Of a stretch of DNA of 64,000 bases, positions 1-8,223 are shown in pieces. This DNA is from Microtetraspora niveoalba. Its GTDB lineage: Bacteria > Actinomycetota > Actinomycetes > Streptosporangiales > Streptosporangiaceae. The number at the start of each line of letters is the position of its first letter. The first letter of the stretch is position 1. The notes beneath the pieces are model-generated. The model searched no databases, was not told the DNA's origin, and saw nothing but the letters and a program-made list of their open reading frames with translations. A program made the position numbers and the translations under genes. Where the stretch lies: assembly GCF_001570405.1 (NCBI RefSeq), contig NZ_BBYM01000004.1:62001-126000 (forward strand). Direction: 5' to 3'.

Positions 1-63
1 TTCGGCGTACGGGCCGAGCAGCAGTCGCTCGAACACATCGCCAAGCCGCTGACCGCGGAGTGA
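1..63 (+). CDS. 3' end of an unidentified gene
   Basis: The window opens inside a plus-strand reading frame that codes for 20 residues (ending KPLTAE) and stops with TGA at 61-63. The codons are GC-rich in the third position as in neighbouring genes, so it is probably the true C-terminus of a gene whose body lies left of the window. Too little is visible to name a family. Confidence 0.45.
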   Translation, partial: FGVRAEQQSLEHIAKPLTAE

Positions 64-87
64 GCGCCGCCGCGAGGCCCGGGACGG

Positions 88-417
88 TCAGGCGGACTCC
101 ACGCCCGCGGCGGCCAGCGGCGCGGCGGGCTCCAGACGCCGGGTCATCCGCCGCTCGAACCACACCGTCGTGAACGGCGGCACCGCGCACACCAGACCGA
201 GCACCACCGTGCCGAGGCTCCACCGCCCCGAACGCGCGGCCGCCAGCACGGCGAGCACGTAGAGCACGAACATCGCCCCGTGGATCGGCCCGAAGATCCG
301 CACGCCGATCTCGCTGCCGACCACGATGTACTTGAAGAACATGCCGACGAGCAGCCCCGCCCAGGAGAACGCCTCGGCGATCGCGACGGCACGGAACAGG
401 CGGAACGCGGAGGGCAT
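88..417 (-). CDS. DUF3817-type small integral membrane protein
   Basis: A protein of 109 residues starting MPSAFRLFRAVA. It has three hydrophobic segments, with the GMFFKYIV and GPIHGAMFVLYV stretches typical of the DUF3817 membrane family, whose function is unknown. The ATG at 415-417 is preferred over a longer frame because AAAGGTG lies just upstream as a ribosome site and the longer N-terminus is Pro/Arg-rich noise. It ends convergently with the partial gene at the left edge, about 24 bases apart. Confidence 0.75.
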   Translation of the reverse strand: MPSAFRLFRAVAIAEAFSWAGLLVGMFFKYIVVGSEIGVRIFGPIHGAMFVLYVLAVLAAARSGRWSLGTVVLGLVCAVPPFTTVWFERRMTRRLEPAAPLAAAGVESA

Positions 418-538
418 GAGGGAATCACCTTTCACAGGAGCGGCAGGAGGGGGTGCCCCGAGCCTACGGGCACCGGGGGTCGGTCCCGCCCCCGGGCCAC
501 ACCCGACCGGCGTGCCGGGGGCAGCGAGCCGCCTCCGG

Positions 539-1063
539 TCAGGGGGTGGGGGCGTCGGTGTTGTCAGGCCGGGGCCCGAGCTCCTGCAGGCCGCCGCCGC
601 GCAGGCGGTCCACCTCACGCCACTCCCGGCGCAGCCCGGCCGGCAAGATCGCCCCCAAGATCGGGTTGAGGAAGCCCACCCCCAGACCGCTCACGGCGAA
701 CACCGCCAATACCGCCCACATCGGCGCGTCGGCGGCGAGGACCAGGAACCTCGGCGCCCCGGCGAGCAGGTACCCGGTGAAGAACACCGCCCGCCGCGGC
801 ATACGGTGCCCGGCCGCCGCGGCGACCAGGCTTCCGGCGACCGCCACCGCTCCGAAGACGCTGTTGTTCAGGCCGATCGCCGTCGGCCCGTTTCCGGACG
901 CCTGGGCCCACACGGGGACGAGCACGGAGAAGAACGCCGTGTCCAGCAGGTTGGTGACGCCGACCATGACGATGATGGTGAGCAGCAGCGGCTCGCCGCG
1001 CAGGAAGGTGAACCCCTCGCCGAAACGCCGCCAGTAGCCCGCCTCCTCCCCGGACGGGGAGGA
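539..1063 (-). pseudogene. remnant of an MFS transporter
   Basis: The frame encodes the central linker and about four membrane helices of a major facilitator transporter (segments such as TIIVMVGVTNLLDTAFFSVL and SGLGVGFLNPILGAIL). There is no start codon with a ribosome site and the six N-terminal helices are absent. After the GAIL segment the sequence turns into a polar tail, so the last helices are missing too. It directly follows a truncated winged-helix regulator, the usual partner of such transporters. It is a gene fragment with deletions at both ends. Confidence 0.65.
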
Positions 1064-1151
1064 GTCCTCACCGCCATGGCCGCGAGCAGCCCGCCCAGCG
1101 GCCGTAGCCTCCGCGTGCCGGATAAGCCGCCGGCGCTCCGGCCCCCCTCCG

Positions 1152-1766
1152 TCACGACGGCTCGAACCCGATCGCCGAATCGGACCGGCCGTCCGCCCGC
1201 CTGACGGGCGCGTCCAGCTCGGGCAGGATGTGGGAGATCACCGACACCCGCTCGGCGCCCTCCGGAGCGCCCGCCGCCTCCGGCGTATCCCGCCGGTAGC
1301 GGGTGATCACCGCCCACAACTCCTCCCGCAGGGAAGCGGCCTCCTCGGGAGTGAGCCGCAGGGTGCAGTCGCTCATGTCCCAGGAGTTCCGCCACGCGCG
1401 CGGCATCGCCGGGAGTTCGTTGATCGTCCGCTGGACGCGGAGCGTGTACGTGGCGGCGACGGAATTCAGGTACGCCATCGTGGCCTCGGGTTCCCGCTCG
1501 GCCAGCTCCGGGTCGTCGAGCCATGTGGACTGGTGGACCGAGCGCCACCAGCGCTCCCGCGCGTTTCCGCGTTCCGTGTCCTCCTCCACGAATCCGGCGG
1601 CGGCGAGCTGGCGCAGGTGATACCTCGCCGTGCCGGAGTTGACGCTCAGCAGCTCGGCGAGCCGGGTGGCCCCCATCCCTGAAGGTCCGCGCGGGTCCAC
1701 TCCCGGGGGAAGCGCCCGCGGCCCGGCCCCCGCCGGACAGTGGGTCAGTCGATTCTCAGGCGCCAC
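1152..1766 (-). CDS. winged-helix ArsR-like regulator, N-terminus truncated
   Basis: The protein keeps the recognition region of a winged-helix regulator (TRLAELLSVNSGTARYHLRQ then LAAAGFVEED) and its C-terminal effector region. The first helix normally found before this motif (the AHPLRxRLL-type segment) is absent and replaced by unrelated residues. The frame could start at 1766, overlapping the preceding methyltransferase gene by 22 bases, or at the internal ATG at 1674-1676, which starts inside the domain. Regulators of this type usually precede an MFS gene, and here the MFS is a remnant. It is probably a non-functional or altered regulator; I keep it as a coding frame with that caveat. 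Confidence 0.5.
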   Translation of the reverse strand: MAPENRLTHCPAGAGPRALPPGVDPRGPSGMGATRLAELLSVNSGTARYHLRQLAAAGFVEEDTERGNARERWWRSVHQSTWLDDPELAEREPEATMAYLNSVAATYTLRVQRTINELPAMPRAWRNSWDMSDCTLRLTPEEAASLREELWAVITRYRRDTPEAAGAPEGAERVSVISHILPELDAPVRRADGRSDSAIGFEPS

Positions 1767-2889
1767 AGCGACGTGATCTCCGCGGCACGGGCGGCGTGGA
1801 GGGGATCGCCGGTGTCGGCCGCACGCGCGTGCCGCGGCCTGGTGTCGATCCTGCCCGCCACGCGCAGACCCGCCGCTTCGATGACGGCCAGCAAGTCGGC
1901 GCGCGTCCTGAGCCCGAGGTGCTCGGCCAGGTCGGACAGAACGAGCCAGCCTTCACCCCCTGGCTCAAGGTGCGCGGCGAGCCCGCCCAGGAAACCGCGC
2001 AGCATGGCGCCGCCCGGATCGTAGACGCCCCGATCGCGGACGGAGGAAGGCCGGGCGGGAATCCAGGGCGGATTGCAGACGACGAGGTCGGCCCGGCCCT
2101 CGGGGAACAACCCCGGGCCCACGACGTCGACGCGCGCGGCGAGGTTCAGCCGGTGGAGGTTGTCGCGGGCACAGGCCAGAGCGCGCGGGCTGTCATCGGT
2201 CGCCACGACGCGGCCGAGCCCCCGGCGAGCCAGGACGGCGGCGAGCACCCCCGTCCCCGTCCCGAGGTCGAACGCGATACGGGGACCGGCGGCACGGCCG
2301 GCCGGCACGGGCAGCGGCGTCCGCGCGACCAGGTCGACGTACTCACCCCTGACTGGGGAGAAGACGCCGTAGTGCGGGTGGACGCGCGCGCCGAGAGCCG
2401 GCACCTCCACGCCCCTCTCACGCCCCTCTCACGCCACTGATGCGCCCCGATCACACCGAGCAGCTCCTGGAGGGAGACCACCGTCGGCTCACGCGGCGGA
2501 CCGTACGCCTCGGTGCACGCCTGGCGCACGTCCGGAGCCCTGCGCAGCGCCAGGGAGTGGTCACCTTCCAGCGACACGAGCAGCATCCCCAGTATGCGGG
2601 CCCGGTGGCCGCGGGCCCGGCGGTACAGATGGAAGGACTCGGCCGGGCTGTCACCCGCCGGGGGAGGTTTGCGTTCGACGCGGCGGCGCATCGCTCCCAG
2701 CAGTTGCCGCGCGTTGTGGAAGTCACCCCGCCACAGCAACGCGGTGCCTTCGCAGGCCAGCCGGTAGGCGGTGTCGGCTCTCATGCGGTCGTCCGCGACG
2801 ACGACCTGCCTGGGAAGCGGCGTCGCGTTCTCGGAATGCCAGCGGGCGGATCGGGCGGTGTGGGCTTCGGTCCAGCGGATCGTGGACAC
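1745..2889 (-). pseudogene. class I SAM methyltransferase, frameshifted by an 11-bp duplication
   Basis: Two overlapping frames make one known actinobacterial methyltransferase. The upstream part (2889 to about 2431) carries the N-terminal half with TAYRLACEGTALLWRGDFHN and VVSLQELLGVIGAHQWRERG. The downstream part (2410 to 1745) carries the Rossmann domain with FDLGTGTGVLA and the NPPW motif of the N5-glutamine/small methyltransferase group. The break coincides with an exact 11-bp tandem duplication. Removing one copy joins the halves as WRERGVEVPALGARVHPHYG, giving about 377 residues. Start is GTG at 2887-2889 with GAGGAG upstream. The N-terminal half alone or the C-terminal half alone (start GTG 2410) might still be translated. 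Confidence 0.8.
2409..2430. repeat. 11-bp tandem duplication causing a frameshift
   Basis: The unit ACGCCCCTCTC occurs twice back to back (2409-2419 and 2420-2430), followed by five more bases of the same unit. One extra copy adds 11 bases and shifts the methyltransferase frame. This is the signature of replication slippage. Confidence 0.9.
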
Positions 2890-3217
2890 CACGTACTCCT
2901 CGTGATCGAACGTGCGGGGACACGAAGAGCACTTCGACGAGGAGCAGCGAGAAAGGCCCGTGCTACGGCACGGGCACGAGTGTCACGGCAGCCGGGCTAC
3001 CGCTCCCGCGTCGAAGCGCGAGAGGGGACGTCGCCGAGAACCATGCCAAGCGTCACGACCAGCCCTTTCCGAAGAGATCACGCAACAGGCTCCCACAGCC
3101 CTTTCCCCAGGGGCAAACGCCTCCAAGGCACCGGCTTCCCGACGGAGCGCGTAGGGGTGAACAAGGTGATCGCCGCCGCGTACGCCAGCTGAAGGCCGGC
3201 GGTCGCCAGGGCGTGGT

Positions 3218-3259
3218 CAGGCATGGGCGGACCGGCCTCGGCCGTCCCGCCCATGCCTG
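3218..3259. terminator. long hairpin after the DUF2236 gene
   Basis: A perfect 13-bp inverted repeat (CAGGCATGGGCGG at 3218-3230 with its complement at 3247-3259) encloses a second small CGGCC/GGCCG stem. It lies about 70 bases beyond the stop of the minus-strand gene ending at 3326 and is a likely intrinsic terminator of the actinomycete type without a U tract. The rest of 2890-3325 is the upstream region of the methyltransferase gene and shows no other convincing gene. Confidence 0.6.
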
Positions 3260-3325
3260 AACGGCCTCACCTCACCGAAACGGACACCCTGCGGCGGCGA
3301 GCGGGCCGGACGCCACCCGATGCGC

Positions 3326-4789
3326 TCAGGACTGGGCGAACAACCGGTCGTAGGCGTCCGAGTGCAGGCGCCCGGCCATGAAGTTCAGGAACCGCCGGAC
3401 GAACTCGGCACGGGTCAGCCGCTCGTCACCGCCGCCCGCGTCATGATCGAACGCCGCGCGGAAGAGCGCCCGGTACTCTCCCGCGTCGATGACCTGGTCG
3501 TCGTCCACGTCGGTGACGTCGAACAGGACCTCGGCGACCCTGATCAGGGCGGAACTGGTCATGGCAGCGGCCGCCGCGGCGTACTCCTGACCCGTGACGC
3601 GTCCGTCTCCGTCGGTGTCCAGCTCCTTCCGCAGCTCCCGCCACCAGTCGGCGAAGGCGGTGAAGAGGCGGTCCTCGTCCCGCGCGTCCAGATCGAGCCG
3701 GGTGGCGATCTCCCGGGCCATCGCGGCGAGATCGGGCCAGTCCAGATAACCGTCGCCGGTCTGGTCCAGGACCTCGGAGAAGAACCGCGCGGCGGACCGC
3801 AGCGTCGAGTCGTCCGCCGCGCCGGCCTGCGGGGCGGGCGTGAGGAGGCGCAGGAGCGCCCCCGCCTTCGCCGCGCCGCGGCGCAGCCCGGCCAGCGCGT
3901 CACCGCCCTCCCGGCGAGAGTACGTGGGGTCGAGCATGCCCATGATCGTGTCCAGCCGCGTCCACGCCTCGGGCAGCAACCGCGTCGCGAGCCGCGTGGA
4001 CAGATAGGCGGTGTGGATCAACGTGCGGGTGCCCGGCAGCTCGGGAAGCCCCAGCCGTGCGCGAAGCGACTCGGGCAGCGACGCCACGGTGATCGCGGTG
4101 GCCACGGGGCCGGCCAGCGCCCTGCCGGCCGCCCACGCGGCCGGACTGTCGCGTAGCAGAGGGGGAGCGGGCACCTGCGCGAACAGGCGGTCGAGGATGA
4201 CGCGCACCGCTTCGGTGTTCTCCAGCCGCTCCTCGATCATGAGCTCGTAATAGCGCCAGAACTCCCGGAGCGTCGGAGGAAGCCTCCCTCCGTCGGGATC
4301 CATCAGAGCGAGGAACGCCCGGAACTCGGCGTACAGCCGGTCCAGCGCGGGGCCGTCGAGGGACTCGCCGCTCAGCCGGCACATCGTGACCGTGGACTCG
4401 AACAGCGTCGCCACCACCCACGCGCGCGCCTCGGGATCGGCCGCGTTGAACGGGCGGCCCTCGGCGTCGGTGCCCGTGATACGCGCGTGCAGACGGTTCA
4501 GCCGGGCCGCCTCCCGCCGTCGCACCCGCTCGTCGGGGTCGACCATGCGCTGCGCGCTGAGCACGGTGTTGCGCAGCCGCCGCCAGGGGTGCGCGACGAA
4601 CGTCGAGTTGGTGATCAGCGCCGCGCCGATCTGCGGGTGCGCGGCCTCCAGGACGATGGCTCGGGTCGCCACCAGCCCCCACCGCGCCTGGTGACTCAAC
4701 CGGTGGAGCATCGATCCGGGACTGAGCGGGTCGGCGGGGTCCGCGGGCGTGGTGCCGTCATCGATCCCCGTGGGTGCGGCGTCGCTCAT
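3326..4789 (-). CDS. DUF2236 (MpaB/latex-clearing-type) oxygenase fused to EF hands
   Basis: A 487-residue protein. Residues ~25-300 match the DUF2236 family (ER-bound oxygenase MpaB, rubber oxygenase Lcp), with conserved blocks EAAHPQIGAALITNSTFV, PWRRLRNTV and RLHARITGTDAEGRPFNAAD. The WVHAT histidine seen in many relatives is Val here (WVVAT). Residues ~335-480 hold three good calcium loops at 342-353, 391-402 and 427-438 (for example DTDGDGRVTGQE) and a fourth degenerate one. ATG start at 4787-4789 overlaps the stop of the cis-prenyltransferase gene by four bases (ATGA), so the two are translationally coupled. The enzymatic role is inferred. A DUF2236/EF-hand fusion is unusual and suggests calcium control. 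Confidence 0.8.
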   Translation of the reverse strand: MSDAAPTGIDDGTTPADPADPLSPGSMLHRLSHQARWGLVATRAIVLEAAHPQIGAALITNSTFVAHPWRRLRNTVLSAQRMVDPDERVRRREAARLNRLHARITGTDAEGRPFNAADPEARAWVVATLFESTVTMCRLSGESLDGPALDRLYAEFRAFLALMDPDGGRLPPTLREFWRYYELMIEERLENTEAVRVILDRLFAQVPAPPLLRDSPAAWAAGRALAGPVATAITVASLPESLRARLGLPELPGTRTLIHTAYLSTRLATRLLPEAWTRLDTIMGMLDPTYSRREGGDALAGLRRGAAKAGALLRLLTPAPQAGAADDSTLRSAARFFSEVLDQTGDGYLDWPDLAAMAREIATRLDLDARDEDRLFTAFADWWRELRKELDTDGDGRVTGQEYAAAAAAMTSSALIRVAEVLFDVTDVDDDQVIDAGEYRALFRAAFDHDAGGGDERLTRAEFVRRFLNFMAGRLHSDAYDRLFAQS

Positions 4790-5511
4790 GAAGATCCCTT
4801 TCCTGTCGCGGTCGGCACCTGTACACCGCCGAACCGGCGGTCCCGCCGCCGGTAGACGTCCAGGCATTCCCAGAAGTGCTCGGCGCGGAAGTCGGGCCAC
4901 AGCACGGGAGGGAAGACCCATTCGGCGTAGGCCACCTGCCAGAGCATGAAGTTGGAGATCCGCTGTTCGCCGGAGGTGCGGATGACCAGGTCCACCTCCG
5001 GCATGTCGGGGTGGGGGAGATGGCGGGCGAAACTCTCCTCGGTGACCTGCTCGGGCGGCACGCCGTCGCGGATCAGCGACCGCGCGGCCTCGACGATGTC
5101 GCGGCGGCCGCCGTGATCGAACGCCACCGTCAAGGTCATCCGCCGGTTGTCGCGGGTCAGTGTCATCAGGTCGTCGATGTCGCGGGCCAGCGGCGGCGGG
5201 ATCCGCGGGTCGGCGCCACCCAGGAAGCGGCATCGGATCCCGCGCGTGTGCAGGGTCAGGGCGTGTTTCCGTATGGCACGCCGCACCAGCCACAGCAACA
5301 CGTCGACCTCGGCGGCCGGACGCCGCCAGTTCTCGGTGGAGAAGGCGTACAGGCTCAACCAGCCGACACCGGCCGTGTGCGCCGCCTCTATCACGTCGAT
5401 GACGGCGGCCTCGGCCGCCTGATGTCCCGCCGTGCGGGGGAGCGACCGCTGTGCGGCCCACCGGCCGTTCCCGTCCATGACGCACGCCACGTGGTGAGGC
5501 ACGTCTCTCAC
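4786..5511 (-). CDS. uppS: cis-prenyltransferase (undecaprenyl diphosphate synthase family)
   Basis: Adds isopentenyl units in cis configuration to an allylic diphosphate. The signature sequences are present: VMDGNGRWA with the catalytic Asp (residue 13), YAFSTENWRRP, and RTSGEQRISNFMLWQ followed by YAEWVFPPVLWPDF. The GTG at 5509-5511 gives 241 residues, the usual family length, starting MRDVPHHVACVMDG; longer starts are possible but add non-conserved sequence. Actinomycetes often carry several paralogues, so this may be a secondary enzyme rather than the housekeeping one. It is the first gene of a coupled pair with the DUF2236 protein. Confidence 0.85.
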   Translation of the reverse strand: MRDVPHHVACVMDGNGRWAAQRSLPRTAGHQAAEAAVIDVIEAAHTAGVGWLSLYAFSTENWRRPAAEVDVLLWLVRRAIRKHALTLHTRGIRCRFLGGADPRIPPPLARDIDDLMTLTRDNRRMTLTVAFDHGGRRDIVEAARSLIRDGVPPEQVTEESFARHLPHPDMPEVDLVIRTSGEQRISNFMLWQVAYAEWVFPPVLWPDFRAEHFWECLDVYRRRDRRFGGVQVPTATGKGSS

Positions 5512-5630
5512 ACCGGCCGCCCTGAGGAGGAGGACAATCAACGCTCCCGTCGTACGCCGAATCCTCAAAAGTGCGCATCGGGAAAACCAGCCGCGCCCAC
5601 CACAATGATCTGCCGCGCCAATCAATACCC

Positions 5631-5648
5631 TGTAGTCGGTCAACTACA
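5631..5648. promoter_or_regulatory. inverted repeat upstream of uppS-like gene
   Basis: TGTAGT-N6-ACTACA lies about 120 bases upstream of the prenyltransferase start. On the minus strand a TTGACC hexamer lies within it. It could be an operator or promoter element; no matching regulator is adjacent. Confidence 0.3.
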
Positions 5649-5702
5649 CATCGCAGTCGGCCGAGATCGGACGGCGGCCGCACGCGTACGGGAAGCCGGG
5701 CA

Positions 5703-5831
5703 CGGGGGACTGATGGTTCTCGCGGATTGGAGATCGCCGCCAGTGGTGTGCCAGCGAAGCGTTCCATCGGACTGGTTGCGGCTGGAGAACAGCAGGAGAC
5801 GATCGTCGTCATCGATGACCACGACAGGTTC
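5703..5831 (-). pseudogene. possible Nudix hydrolase N-terminal remnant
   Basis: The minus-strand frame reads EPVVVIDDDDRLLLFSSRN and then TLRWHTTGGDLQSART, which resembles the first strand-loop-strand of Nudix hydrolases up to the beginning of the Nudix box, after which similarity stops. No start codon with a ribosome site is visible. It lies antisense just upstream of an intact Nudix gene. The match is short, so coincidence is possible. Confidence 0.35.
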
Positions 5832-5921
5832 GCTCGGGCACGTCGCACCGCCCCTGGTGGCTGGCAAGATCTTGAGCCCTGCCGCGACACCATGGCGCCG
5901 AACAGGAGAAGGAGCGATCGG

Positions 5922-6431
5922 GTGAGGACTCGACAAGGTGCTCGAACCGTGTTGCTGGATCACGATGACCGGATTCTCATGATGCAGGTCCGAAACGATG
6001 GCGCCATCGTCGTTCCGGTTCTTCCCGTCCCTGAGCTGTTCTGGGTACTGCCAGGTGGCGGTGTCGAGCCTGGTGAGAGCTTCCTCCAAGCCGCTCGCCG
6101 GGAACTCTTCGAAGAGACCGGCCTGACCGATGTCGACTGGGGGCCGTGCCTGTGGATCCGCGATCTGGACGTTCACTGGTCAGGCGAGCCCGTCCACGCG
6201 CATGAGAGGTACTTTCTCGCGCGAATCCGCGGCACCGAAGACATCAGCCGAAGGAACCTGGAACCCGCAGAACACAATGCGATCGTTGAATACAGGTGGT
6301 GGTCTCTCGCTGAACTGACCACCGCCGAGACCACGCAGACCCTACGGCCCCCCGGACTGCCCCGCCTGCTCGCTGATGTCCTGAATGGGAATGGGCACCT
6401 GCCCAGCGAGCCGCTCGCCTTGAAGGCATGA
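5922..6431 (+). CDS. Nudix hydrolase
   Basis: A 169-residue protein of the Nudix family, which hydrolyses nucleoside diphosphates linked to another group. The box GX5EX7REUXEEXGU is complete: GGVEPGESFLQAARRELFEE then TGL. The GTG at 5922 is chosen over the ATG at 5892 because AAGGAG (5909-5914) is placed seven bases ahead of it. The insert PVLPVPELFWVLPGG before the box is a little longer than usual. It is monocistronic, preceded by an antisense Nudix-like fragment. Substrate cannot be deduced. Confidence 0.85.
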   Translation: MRTRQGARTVLLDHDDRILMMQVRNDGAIVVPVLPVPELFWVLPGGGVEPGESFLQAARRELFEETGLTDVDWGPCLWIRDLDVHWSGEPVHAHERYFLARIRGTEDISRRNLEPAEHNAIVEYRWWSLAELTTAETTQTLRPPGLPRLLADVLNGNGHLPSEPLALKA

Positions 6432-6611
6432 GTCCACCCGGCGGCTCTGGGAAACGATCGACCTTCCCGCGGGAAGCGATGTTCGAGCGCACCCATTACG
6501 CCAGGTCATCCGCTGTCGTGAACACTCCGTCTGAGGAAGCGGCATAAGCGGCCCGCAAATCCGGGAGCGCAGCCGCGCGCGGAGCCACTTCAGTGAGACG
6601 AAATCACGTGG

Positions 6612-6678
6612 GGACCACCTTGATGAGACAGGGGCCAAGTTCCCTGAGACAGGCGTCCTGTCTCATTCAATCTGGTCC
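6612..6678. repeat. iterated TGAGACAGG repeats (array 1)
   Basis: Two adjacent direct 21-bp units, GGACCACCTTGATGAGACAG+G (6612-6632) and GGCCAAGTTCCCTGAGACAG+G (6633-6653), are followed three bases later by a 22-bp unit in reverse orientation (6657-6678). The second and third form a perfect TGAGACAGG-CGT-CCTGTCTCA palindrome. The same unit types recur at 7824-7970 and 8801-8822. The remainder of 6432-6823 shows no gene. Confidence 0.8.
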
Positions 6679-6823
6679 AAGCGCAACCATCCTGCCTGCG
6701 GTGGAGCTTGCGGTAGGGGTACCTCCTGTGTCACCTGCCGTGAGGGGGCTGGACAGGTCGTCTCCGCGCTCTTCATTGATCAACTGAGGACGATGAGGGC
6801 TCTCAGCAATCGTCGAGTGCGGG

Positions 6824-7445
6824 TCATCGGAAGGCGGCGATGTTGGCACGGGCCCAGTCGGCATACCTACGGGGCGCCCGGCCCAGTACCCTCTCGACAT
6901 CAGGACTGACCCGCCGTTCGGCCGGGGTGGGCGCGCCCAGGATGGCCAGGGTCGTCTCCACCACGTCCGCCGGCATGAAGGTCAGCATCTGCGCCCGCGC
7001 CTGATCCGGGGTCTGCTCCACGAACCGGATCGGCTCACCCAGCGCGGCGCCGATCGCCGCGGCCTGCTCCCGGGGCGTTACCGGAGCGGGACCGGTCAGC
7101 TCGTAGATCTGCCCGGCGTGGCCGTCCTCCCGTAGCGCTGCGGCGGCGACCCCGGCGATGTCGCCCGGGTCGACGGCCGGCAGGGCGACGTCGGCGAACG
7201 GCGCGGCGACGGTCCTTTCAGCACGCACCGACGGAGCCCAGGCGTAGGTGTTGGAGTCGAAGTTGCCGGGCCGCAGGATCGTCCAGGCCACGCCCGACCC
7301 TCGCACGGCCTCCTCGATGGACAACCCCAGCACCCCGTGCGACGCCGACTCCGGCCGGGTCGCCACTCCCGGCGATGACAGCAGCACCACACGCTCGACA
7401 CCGCCGGCCTTGGCCGCATCGAGGATGTCGCCCAGGTTCAGCGTG
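6824..7445 (-). pseudogene. 5'-truncated NmrA/NAD(P)-binding reductase
   Basis: The C-terminal ~205 residues of an NmrA-like NAD(P)H-binding reductase are intact: VERVVLLSSPGVATR, SGVAWTILRPGNFDSN, GHAGQIYELTGPAPVTPRE. The N-terminal Rossmann glycine motif (GATGxxG) and about 75 residues are missing. The open frame continues upstream to 7681, but only as the antisense of an HxlR regulator fragment. The junction near 7445 is therefore a deletion end point. The product would lack its cofactor-binding motif. Confidence 0.75.
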
Positions 7446-7684
7446 TGGGCAGGATCACCACGATCACCCCGAAGGTGCTGACCCAGCGTCTGCGACAACT
7501 CGAACGCGACGGCCTGATCGTGCGCACCTACCACCCCGAGGTCCCGCCCCGAGTCGAGTACGAGATCAGTGAACTCGGCCGCAGCCTCGCCTCGCTGTTC
7601 GCCCACCTCGCCGAATGGGCCGCCGCCAATCTCGATCAGGTCGACCGGGCCCGGCGCGACTACGACGACGCCTCGGCTCACTAG
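7446..7684 (+). pseudogene. 5'-truncated HxlR-family regulator
   Basis: The frame encodes ITPKVLTQRLRQLERDGLIV then RTYHPEVPPRVEYEISELGR, the recognition helix and wing of HxlR winged-helix regulators, and runs to a normal C-terminus. The conserved N-terminal part with the metal or redox cysteine and first helices is absent. HxlR genes are commonly divergent from NmrA-type reductases; here the 5' ends of both genes and the shared promoter are gone. Confidence 0.75.
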
Positions 7685-7823
7685 AGCCGGCAGAGGTGGT
7701 GAACATGCCGCCCGTTCGTCGGCGGCGGGGCAGGGCGGCCGCGGTCAGAGAACCGTGTGCCGCCGGCCGGCGGGAGGCCATCGGGACCCCGATGTCGCCT
7801 CCGGGGGAGCGGCGGCCAGATGA

Positions 7824-7970
7824 AGCCAGGTTCGATGAGGCAACCTGCGCCTTGGGCCAGATTCGGTGAGACGGCCAGGACTGCGGAGGCCTGGCCGGAC
7901 CGGATTCAGTGCGACAAAGATGCGTTCTGGACCAGGCGTGTGAGACAGGGGCCAAGTTCCCTGAGACAGG
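7824..7970 (+). repeat. iterated TGAGACAGG repeats (array 2)
   Basis: Five units in the same orientation begin at 7824, 7854, 7897, 7929 and 7950. The last two are adjacent at exactly 21 bp and end in TGAGACAGG; the first three are degenerate (ending GAGGCAAC, GAGACGG and GCGACAA). The unit at 7950-7970 is identical to that at 6633-6653, and the 30 bases at 7941-7970 equal 6624-6653. Consensus is roughly GGNCCAGNTTNNNTGAGACA then GG. No coding gene is supported in 7685-8223. Confidence 0.75.
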
Positions 7971-8008
7971 ACGCCGACAGCGGAAACGTGCCGATCGGAC
8001 ATCCACTC

Positions 8009-8044
8009 CTATACCAAACAGAATTCACCTTCTGTCCGGTATAG
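8009..8044. repeat. two-part inverted repeat
   Basis: CTATACC-aa-ACAGAA (8009-8023) pairs with TTCTGT-cc-GGTATAG (8030-8044) around a six-base loop. The sequence is AT-rich compared with its surroundings. It could be a terminator, operator or element end. Confidence 0.5.
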
Positions 8045-8223
8045 CCTTCTTGGGGCGTTCTGTGGTCTGTTGCGGCTTTCTGGGTGACGGCGCCGTGAGC
8101 AAGGCGTGAACGGGAGAGATCCGGGCCCGCGGCTTGGCGTGGAGCGCCGGGCGCCCGTGTCGTGGCTCGACACTCGCGCCAGGGGATCGTTTTATCGTGA
8201 TTTTTTGGGTGCGGCGCCGCCCA

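Noticed and set aside
3326-5893. A single 855-residue minus-strand frame covering the DUF2236 gene and beyond
   Set aside because: The upstream 367 codons are antisense or out-of-frame readings of the cis-prenyltransferase gene; the domain begins at the ATG at 4789.
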